NCBI GenBank assembly: GCA_021841985.1
Contig: JAKCCP010000117.1
Coordinates: 1-10,313 of the forward strand
DNA: 10,313 nt
Direction: 5' to 3'
Origin: Pseudomonadota bacterium
GTDB lineage: Bacteria; Pseudomonadota; Alphaproteobacteria; Acetobacterales; Acetobacteraceae
This document shows positions 5,602-10,313 of the stretch, piece after piece. Position numbers and translations under genes: made by a program. How positions within the stretch are numbered: the stretch's first letter is position 1; each line of letters opens with the position of its first letter. The notes under the pieces are model-generated. The model did no database searches. It saw only the letters and a program-made list of their open reading frames with translations, and was not told the origin of the DNA.

Positions 5602-6879
5602 ATGGCGTGGGAGGAAAAGGCGGCGCGAGAGGTTTTGCGGGCGGTGTTCGATGCCGCCGTCGCCAGCGCCGATCCGCGCCGCGCGCTCGCCGCCCACCTG
5701 CCGGCGCCGCCGCGCGGCCGCGTGGTGGTGGTCGGGGCCGGCAAATCGGCGGCGCTGATGGCGCAGGCGGTGGAGGCGGCCTGGCCGGAGGTTTCGCTCT
5801 CCGGCCTCGTCGTCACCCGCTACGGCCATGCCGTGCCGACGCGAAGGATCGAGGTCGTCGAGGCCGCCCACCCGGTGCCGGATGCCGCCGGCGAGGCCGC
5901 CGCCCGGCGCATCCTCGGCCTGGTGCGGGGCTTGCGGTCCGAGGATCTGGTGCTGGCGCTGATTTCGGGCGGCGGCTCGGCGCTGCTCGCGCTGCCGGCG
6001 CCGGGGGTGACGCTGGCCGATAAACAGGCGATCAACCGCGCGCTCCTCGCCTCCGGCGCCACGATCGGCGAGATGAACACGGTGCGCAAACATCTCTCGG
6101 CGATCAAGGGCGGGCGTCTCGCCGCCTGCGCGCGCCCGGCGCCCCTCGTCACGCTCGCGATCAGCGACGTCCCCGGCGACGATCCGGCGGTCATCGCCTC
6201 CGGCCCGACCGTCCCTGACCCTTCCACCACCGCGGAAGCGCGTGAAATTCTCGCCCGCTACCGCATCATCCCGCCCGCCGGCGTCGCCGCCCATCTCGCC
6301 GGCGCCGGCGCCGAGACGCCCAAGCCCGGCGATCTGCCCCACGCCGCCTTCCAACTCATCGCGACCCCGGCCCTCGCCCTTGCCGCCGCCGCCGCGCGCG
6401 CGCGCGAAGCCGGGCTCGCGCCGCTCATCCTCGGCGATGCGCTGGAGGGCGAAAGCCGCGAACTCGGCACCGTGCTCGCCGGCATCGCGACCAGCGTGCG
6501 CCGGAACGGCCTGCCGCTGGCGCCGCCGGCGCTGCTGCTCTCGGGCGGGGAGACGACGGTGACGCTCGCCGCCGACGCCGCCCCCGGGCGCGGCGGGCGC
6601 AATACCGAATGCCTGCTCGGCCTCGCCATCGCGCTCGCGGGGGCTCCCGGCATTTTCGCCCTCGCCGGCGACAGCGACGGCATCGACGGCACCGAGGACG
6701 CGGCCGGCGCGATCATCACCCCCGACACCCTGGCCCGCGCCCGCGCCGGCGGGCTCGACCCGCGCGCTGTCCTCGCCGCGCATGACAGCTACGGCCTGTT
6801 CGCGGCGCTCGGCGATCTCGTCGTCACCGGCCCGACGCTGACCAACGTCAACGATATCCGCGCGATCCTGATCGCATGA
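5602..6879 (+). CDS. gckA: Glycerate 2-kinase (MOFRL family)
   Basis: This 425-residue protein phosphorylates D-glycerate with ATP to 2-phosphoglycerate. The N-terminal DUF4147 domain has VVVVGAGKSAALMAQA (41-56, Lys48 in the conserved GKSA), EAAHPVPD (87-94), LISGGGSALL (120-129), NTVRKHLSAIKGGRLA (159-174) and SDVPGDDPAVIASGP (188-202). The C-terminal MOFRL domain has LLLSGGETTVTL (311-322), GRGGRNTE (329-336), LAGDSDGIDGTEDAAGA (354-370) and TGPTLTNVNDIR (409-420). Homologues are often mislabelled hydroxypyruvate reductase (ttuD); the Methylobacterium enzyme GckA is the functional reference. The start at 5602 follows AGGAGG at 5586-5591. Pyruvate kinase begins 19 bases after the stop, indicating one operon that feeds glycerate into lower glycolysis. 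It probably serves glyoxylate, tartronate semialdehyde or serine-type carbon entering as glycerate; the enzymes producing glycerate are not in this window. Confidence 0.9.
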   Translation: MAWEEKAAREVLRAVFDAAVASADPRRALAAHLPAPPRGRVVVVGAGKSAALMAQAVEAAWPEVSLSGLVVTRYGHAVPTRRIEVVEAAHPVPDAAGEAAARRILGLVRGLRSEDLVLALISGGGSALLALPAPGVTLADKQAINRALLASGATIGEMNTVRKHLSAIKGGRLAACARPAPLVTLAISDVPGDDPAVIASGPTVPDPSTTAEAREILARYRIIPPAGVAAHLAGAGAETPKPGDLPHAAFQLIATPALALAAAAARAREAGLAPLILGDALEGESRELGTVLAGIATSVRRNGLPLAPPALLLSGGETTVTLAADAAPGRGGRNTECLLGLAIALAGAPGIFALAGDSDGIDGTEDAAGAIITPDTLARARAGGLDPRAVLAAHDSYGLFAALGDLVVTGPTLTNVNDIRAILIA

Positions 6880-6898
6880 CGGGAAGGCCACAGACCGG

Positions 6899-8338
6899 AT
6901 GATTTCACAGCCCCACCCCCATCTCCGCCGCCGCCGCCGCACCAAGATCATCGCCACCATCGGCCCGGCGAGTTCGACGCCGGAAATTCTGGCGCGGCTG
7001 TTCCAGGCCGGGGCGGACGTGTTCCGGCTCAATTTCTCGCACGGCACGCATGAGGACCACGCCGCGCGGATCCAGGCGATCCGCGCCCTGGAAGCGGAAT
7101 TCGGTCGGCCGATCGGCATTCTCGCCGATGTCCAGGGGCCGAAGCTCCGCGTCGGGCGGTTCGGCGGCGGGCGTGTGCATCTACAGACCGGGCAGGAATT
7201 CCGCCTCGACCTCAACCCGACGCCGGGCAATTCCCGTCGCGTCGAATTGCCGCATCCGGAAATCATCGCCGCCGCGCGGATCGGCACCATGCTCCTGCTC
7301 GACGACGGCAAATTGCGCCTCCGCGTCACTCACACGCGCGATGATCATCTCGAGACCGAGATCGTGGTCGGCGGGCCGCTTTCCGACCGCAAGGGCGTCA
7401 ATGTCCCCGATATCGTGCTGCCGATCCCGGCGCTCACCGCGAAGGACCGCGCCGATCTCGCCTTCGCCCTCGATCACGGCGCCGATTGCATCGGCCTCTC
7501 CTTCGTCCAGCGCCCCGAGGATGTCGCCGAGGCGCGCGAGATCGCCGCCGGGCGCGCCTGGATCATGACCAAGCTCGAAAAGCCGCAGGCGCTCGACAAT
7601 CTCGACGCCATTCTCGCACTCTCGGACGCGGTGATGGTGGCGCGCGGCGATCTCGGCGTCGAATTGCCGCCCGAGGAGGTGCCGCTCGCGCAAAAGCGCA
7701 TCATCAGCGCCGCGCGCGCCCTCGGCCGCCCGGTGGTGGTGGCGACACAGATGCTGGAGAGCATGATCAACGCGCCGGCGCCGACCCGCGCCGAGGCCTC
7801 CGACGTCGCGACGGCGGTGTTCGAGGGCGCGGACGCGGTGATGCTGTCGGCCGAGACCGCCGCCGGGCAATACCCGTTCGAGGCGGTGAACATCATGGAC
7901 CGCATCGTCGCCCGCGTCGAGCGCGATCCCGGCTGGCGCGCGATCACCGAGGCCGCGCGCCCGGCGCCGGAGCACTCCTCCGCCGACGCCATCGCCGCCG
8001 CCGCCCGCGGCGTCGCCCACACCATCGGCGCGAAAGCGATCGCCGCCTTCACCTCCTCGGGCAGCACCGCGCTCCGCGTCGCCCGCGAGCGGCCCGATTG
8101 CCCGGTGCTCGGCCTCACCCCGGATGTCGCGACGGCGCGGCGGATGGCCTTCACCTGGGGGGTGCATGCGCTGATCACGCCGCTCACCCACTCCATGACC
8201 GAGACCGTTTCGCGCGCCGTCCGCCTCGTGCAGCAGGAGGGGTTCGCGCGGCCCGGCGAGGAGATCGTGGTGGTCGCCGGCATCCCCTTCGGCAAACCCG
8301 GCACCACCAACGCGCTCCGCGTCGCCAGCGTCAAATGA
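6899..8338 (+). CDS. pyk: Pyruvate kinase
   Basis: This 479-residue enzyme transfers phosphate from PEP to ADP, giving pyruvate and ATP. Blocks of the (beta/alpha)8 and B domains are complete: RRTKIIATIGPASSTPE (13-29), AGADVFRLNFSHG (37-49), ADVQGPKLRVG (76-86), IGLSFVQRPEDV (198-209), the active-site segment IMTKLEKPQAL (222-232; Lys225 and Glu227), DAVMVARGDLGVELP (243-257, Asp251) and VATQMLESMINAPAPTRAEA (281-300). The C-terminal allosteric domain runs from about residue 355 to GIPFGKPGTTNALRVASVK. MTKLEKP in place of the enterobacterial SKIENQ is a normal alphaproteobacterial variant. GGGAAGG at 6881-6887 is a reasonable though rather distant ribosome-binding site. It is the second gene after glycerate kinase. 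No terminator is obvious after the stop. Confidence 0.97.
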   Translation: MISQPHPHLRRRRRTKIIATIGPASSTPEILARLFQAGADVFRLNFSHGTHEDHAARIQAIRALEAEFGRPIGILADVQGPKLRVGRFGGGRVHLQTGQEFRLDLNPTPGNSRRVELPHPEIIAAARIGTMLLLDDGKLRLRVTHTRDDHLETEIVVGGPLSDRKGVNVPDIVLPIPALTAKDRADLAFALDHGADCIGLSFVQRPEDVAEAREIAAGRAWIMTKLEKPQALDNLDAILALSDAVMVARGDLGVELPPEEVPLAQKRIISAARALGRPVVVATQMLESMINAPAPTRAEASDVATAVFEGADAVMLSAETAAGQYPFEAVNIMDRIVARVERDPGWRAITEAARPAPEHSSADAIAAAARGVAHTIGAKAIAAFTSSGSTALRVARERPDCPVLGLTPDVATARRMAFTWGVHALITPLTHSMTETVSRAVRLVQQEGFARPGEEIVVVAGIPFGKPGTTNALRVASVK

Positions 8339-8354
8339 ACGTGCCGAAATCCGG

Positions 8355-8368
8355 TTGATTTGGATCAA
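8355..8368. promoter_or_regulatory. FNR/ANR/FixK-type binding site
   Basis: TTGAT-TTGG-ATCAA is a perfect match to the FNR-family consensus TTGAT-N4-ATCAA. Its centre is near 8361.5. A class II activated promoter with the site at -41.5 would start transcription near 8403, leaving a leader of about 26 bases that includes the ribosome-binding site at 8414-8421 before the methyltransferase ATG at 8429. The geometry therefore fits activation under low oxygen, or by another CRP/FNR relative. The -10 region is not convincing by eye. Confidence 0.75.
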
Positions 8369-8428
8369 AGCCCTTTTACGCGGGGAAGTCCCCCATGCGT
8401 CGTGAGAGGTTTCGGGAAAGGCTTCGAA

Positions 8429-9034
8429 ATGACCGCGGAGAGCTTCCCGGCGACGGTAATGCCCGATCCCGACTGGTGGCAGGCACTCTGGCCCCAACCC
8501 GGCCAGGTGCTCGCCGGCCTCGGGATCGCACCCGGCACGGGGATGGCCGTCGATCTCTGCTGCGGCGATGGCCTGTTCACCGCGCCGCTGGCGCGCCTGG
8601 CCCGGCATATCGTCGCCATCGACAACGATCCGCGGATGCTGGCCCTTGCACGGGAGAAAGTGGCGGCGGTCAGCGACGCTGGGGCCTGCGACTTCGTCGA
8701 AGGTGACGCCTACGACATCGCCAGGCTGGTGCGCCGCCCGGCGGATCTCGTGCTGATCGCGAACACTTTTCACGGCGTGCCTGACAAGGCACGGCTGGCC
8801 CGCGGCATTGCCGCCGTCCTGAAACCGGGCGGCTGGTTTATCGTGGTCAACTGGCACCGGCGCCCGCGCGAGGAGACGACCGTCCTCGGCCAGCGGCGCG
8901 GACCACGGACCGAGATGCGGATGACGCCGGAGGAAGTGGCGGCAGCGGTCGCCCCGGCCGGTTTTCGTCCAGCGCGCGTCGTCGAACTGCCGCCCTACCA
9001 CTACGGCGCGATCTTCGAGAAACCGACCGCCTGA
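8429..9034 (+). CDS. Class I SAM-dependent methyltransferase
   Basis: This 201-residue Rossmann-fold methyltransferase has motif I VDLCCGDGLFT (41-51, with the SAM-binding Asp42/Gly46/Gly48), an acidic residue after strand 2 in AIDNDP (63-68, Asp65), EGDAYD (91-96), and the post-strand-5 motif LKPGGWFIVV (131-140). The segment NWHRRPREETTVLGQRRGP (141-159) is strongly charged and seems family-specific. The substrate is unknown. GGGAAAGG at 8414-8421 supports the ATG at 8429; an in-frame ATT at 8360 would overlap the FNR box and is unlikely as a start. The SHOCT gene starts 26 bases after the stop, so both are probably cotranscribed from the FNR-type promoter, placing this enzyme in a low-oxygen or nitrosative response. 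That role is inferred from the box alone. Confidence 0.88.
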   Translation: MTAESFPATVMPDPDWWQALWPQPGQVLAGLGIAPGTGMAVDLCCGDGLFTAPLARLARHIVAIDNDPRMLALAREKVAAVSDAGACDFVEGDAYDIARLVRRPADLVLIANTFHGVPDKARLARGIAAVLKPGGWFIVVNWHRRPREETTVLGQRRGPRTEMRMTPEEVAAAVAPAGFRPARVVELPPYHYGAIFEKPTA

Positions 9035-9060
9035 GGATTCGGCAACCGATGGAGAAAGCA

Positions 9061-9435
9061 ATGTTCTGGCGAGGGCCAACATGGCGACAAAAAGCCGGCG
9101 CCGGGGTGGGCGCGACGATCGCGTTGGCGCCCATCTGGGCATGGGCGCAGACAACGGCCGAACCCTACGGATATGGGCCGGGCATGATGTCGGGCATGAT
9201 GTGGGGATGGCCGGGCATGTTGTTCGGGCCAGTGTTCATGATCCTGCCGCTCGTCGTGGTGATCGTCGCCGTCGTCGTGGTGGTCCGTTGGATCGGCGGG
9301 CCATGGCATGCGGCGGGGCCGCCATACACCCCGCCGCCGAACCGGACGGCGCTCGATATCCTCAAGGAGCGTTTCGCCCGTGGCGAAATCGACCGGGACG
9401 AGTTCGAGGAGCGCCGCCGCCTGCTCGGAGACTGA
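9061..9435 (+). CDS. SHOCT-domain protein with signal/anchor and transmembrane helix
   Basis: The 124-residue chain has four parts. The first is a basic start and hydrophobic stretch ending in a possible signal-peptidase site (AGAGVGATIALAPIWAWA then QTT, about residue 29). The second is a Gly/Met/Trp/Tyr-rich segment, YGYGPGMMSGMMWGWPGM (36-53). The third is a transmembrane helix ILPLVVVIVAVVVVVRWI (61-78). The last is a C-terminal SHOCT domain, ALDILKERFARGEIDRDEFE (97-116) and ERRRLLGD. SHOCT is a short helical oligomerisation module common at the ends of small bacterial membrane proteins. GGAG at 9051-9054 favours the ATG at 9061; an ATG at 9049 would add four residues. It follows the methyltransferase gene closely, downstream of the FNR box. 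The methionine cluster on the likely periplasmic side resembles soft-metal-binding segments, but metal binding is speculation. Confidence 0.83.
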   Translation: MFWRGPTWRQKAGAGVGATIALAPIWAWAQTTAEPYGYGPGMMSGMMWGWPGMLFGPVFMILPLVVVIVAVVVVVRWIGGPWHAAGPPYTPPPNRTALDILKERFARGEIDRDEFEERRRLLGD

Positions 9436-9449
9436 GCCGGAAAAACCGC

Positions 9450-9497
9450 CTTGCGGGAGCCATCAGCGTCAAATGGCCCCGCTGATTCGACCGCAAG
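9450..9497 (+). promoter_or_regulatory. Nested stem-loop between SHOCT and DUF1203 genes
   Basis: Two exact complementary segments nest inside each other. The outer stem is CTTGCGG (9450-9456) with CCGCAAG (9491-9497). The inner stem is ATCAGCG (9462-9468) with CGCTGAT (9480-9486). They are separated by a small asymmetric internal loop (GAGCC against TCGA) and capped by an 11-base loop. It begins 15 bases after the SHOCT stop. No T tract follows, so a classical intrinsic terminator is unlikely. It may be a transcript-end stabiliser, a factor-dependent pause site or a leader element for DUF1203. Confidence 0.5.
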
Positions 9498-9510
9498 AAA
9501 CCGAACGCGC

Positions 9511-9526
9511 CGCCTCGCGCGAGGCG
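9511..9526. other. 16-bp perfect palindrome upstream of DUF1203
   Basis: CGCCTCGC-GCGAGGCG is an uninterrupted perfect palindrome ending 38 bases before the DUF1203 start. It could be an operator for a dimeric regulator of the DUF1203-ada unit. In DNA this GC-rich, a GC-only palindrome also has a sizeable chance of being fortuitous. Confidence 0.35.
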
Positions 9527-9564
9527 CTAGGCAGGCTCCGCAACCGATCAGTGGAGCCTTTGCC

Positions 9565-10044
9565 ATGGACACCACCCCCTCTTTCCGTATTCTCGGCCTC
9601 CCGGCCGAGCCATTCGCGCCGTTTTTCACGATGAGCGACGCCGAACTCGCCGCGCAGGGCGCGGTTCGCCGGATCGCCGACGACCGCGTTCCCGGCTATC
9701 CGTGCCGCGTCAGCCTCACCGACTCACATCCGGGCGATACCCTGCTGCTGATCAATCACGAGCACCATGCCGTCGACTCCCCCTACCGCATGCGATTCGC
9801 CATCTATGTGCGCGAAGGAGAGACGCGGTTCGACGCCGTGAACCAGGTTCCCGAGCAGCTTCGGCTTCGCACCCTTGCCGTCCGCGGCTTCGACGCGGCG
9901 GGGATGATGCGCGGCTGGGCCCTGGTCGACGGGCGCGAGGTCGAGACGGAGATCGCTCGCCTGCTGGCGGATAAGGAGACCGCCTATCTGCACATCCATT
10001 TCGCCGCCCCCGGCTGCTATGCGGCGAGGGTGGAGCGCGCATGA
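9565..10044 (+). CDS. DUF1203 family protein
   Basis: This 159-residue soluble protein has the DUF1203 pattern: FRILGLPAEPFAPFFTMSD (7-25), RIADDRVPGYPCRVSLTDS (36-54) with Cys47, DTLLLINHEHHAVDSPYRM (58-76), FAIYVREGE (78-86) and the closing YLHIHFAAPGCYAARV (141-156). No signal peptide or membrane helix is visible. Family function is unknown to me. The conserved His-rich segment (NHEHH) and the terminal HIHFAAPGC would suit metal or cofactor binding, but that is a guess. GTGGAG eight bases before the ATG at 9565 supports this start over longer in-frame readings. The stop TGA overlaps the next ATG (ATGA at 10041-10044), so it should be translationally coupled to the Ada-type gene. This suggests a role in, or coexpression with, alkylation repair. 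Confidence 0.85.
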   Translation: MDTTPSFRILGLPAEPFAPFFTMSDAELAAQGAVRRIADDRVPGYPCRVSLTDSHPGDTLLLINHEHHAVDSPYRMRFAIYVREGETRFDAVNQVPEQLRLRTLAVRGFDAAGMMRGWALVDGREVETEIARLLADKETAYLHIHFAAPGCYAARVERA

Positions 10045-10313
10045 ACGCTTTCCCCACCGAATCAGCCCGGAGAGACGCGGTCGCCGCCCGCGACCGGGCC
10101 GCCGACGGCGCCTTCGTCTATGCCGTCACCACCACCGGCGTCTATTGCCGGCCGAGCTGCCCGGCGCGGCGCGCCAAGCCCGAACATGTCCGCTTCTTCG
10201 CCACCCCGGCGCAAGCGGCGCGGGCCGGCTTTCGTCCCTGCCGCCGCTGCCGGCCCGACGCGCCGCCGGCTGTGAGCCGCCACGCGGCCGGGATCGAAGC
10301 CGCCTGCCGCCTG
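10041..10313 (+). CDS. ada: Ada-type methylphosphotriester acceptor/regulator, N-terminal part (3' end outside window)
   Basis: The first 91 residues run off the right edge in an open frame. The segment RRDAVAARDRAADGAFVYAV (10-29), TTTGVYCRPSCPAR (30-43) and FRPCRRCRPD (64-73) is the Ada metal-binding domain. Its four zinc cysteines are at 36, 40, 67 and 70, spaced as in E. coli Ada (38, 42, 69, 72). The first cysteine of this set accepts methyl groups from DNA phosphotriesters and turns the protein into a transcriptional activator. What follows is cut off. The full protein could be Ada (plus AraC helix-turn-helix and O6-methylguanine methyltransferase), AdaA (plus HTH only), or an Ada-AlkA fusion with a DNA glycosylase. 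The residues after 77 (AVSRHAAGIEAACRL) look like the entry into the AraC-type HTH region. The ATG overlaps the DUF1203 stop. Confidence 0.88.
   Translation, partial: MNAFPTESARRDAVAARDRAADGAFVYAVTTTGVYCRPSCPARRAKPEHVRFFATPAQAARAGFRPCRRCRPDAPPAVSRHAAGIEAACRL

Noticed and set aside
5584..7329. 581-codon open frame on the minus strand across glycerate kinase and pyk
   Set aside because: It is a mirror frame caused by G/C-rich third positions of two well-recognised plus-strand genes. The translation is low-complexity Arg/Gly/Ala with no recognisable motif.
7181..9154. 657-codon open frame on the minus strand across pyk, the FNR box and the methyltransferase
   Set aside because: It spans two unrelated genes plus an intergenic regulatory region, and its composition is shadow-like (many Arg, His, Asp, Gly). 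The plus-strand genes explain the coding bias.

Overview
The window is GC-rich chromosomal DNA from an alphaproteobacterium, most likely of the Rhodospirillales/Acetobacteraceae type. The best lineage markers are a GapR (DUF2312) nucleoid protein and a DUF1244 protein. Strong third-position G/C bias in every gene produces long mirror ORFs on the opposite strands. No rRNA, tRNA, CRISPR array, phage gene or transposase gene was seen. Placement below class level is inference.

Layout. Bases 1-840 (+) are the 3' end of a chemoreceptor with an unusual globular domain after its signalling coiled coil. Converging on it is a small secreted Rap1a/Tai-type protein (844-1341, -). A 241-base divergent gap with no recognisable site precedes a DauA-like FAD amine/amino-acid oxidoreductase (1583-2728, +). 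That gene converges on a zinc-less MDR oxidoreductase (2946-3947, -). The gap between these two is filled by a structured, MITE-like repeat: imperfect terminal inverted repeats, a 7-bp direct repeat near both edges, and four perfect hairpins with three-base loops. A minus-strand cluster follows, in transcription order DUF1244 (5198-5509), gapR (4825-5103) and a YgjP/M48-type zinc peptidase (4048-4776). An 11-bp tandem repeat lies across the end of the DUF1244 gene.

Divergent from that cluster is a plus-strand pair, glycerate 2-kinase (5602-6879) and pyruvate kinase (6899-8338), 19 bases apart. Together they carry glycerate to 2-phosphoglycerate and, with enolase encoded elsewhere, to PEP and pyruvate. 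After pyk comes a perfect FNR/ANR-type box (8355-8368). It precedes a probable oxygen-regulated unit of a class I methyltransferase (8429-9034) and a secreted or membrane SHOCT protein (9061-9435). A 129-base gap containing a nested stem-loop and a 16-bp palindrome separates these from a DUF1203 gene (9565-10044). Its stop overlaps the start of an Ada-type alkylation-repair gene that runs off the right edge.

Most of the window is ordinary core metabolism and housekeeping. I do not see a clear new multi-gene system. The observations most worth following up are the MITE-like hairpin element, the FNR-controlled methyltransferase/SHOCT unit, the VNTR next to gapR, the altered active site of the DauA-like enzyme, and the DUF1203-ada coupling.
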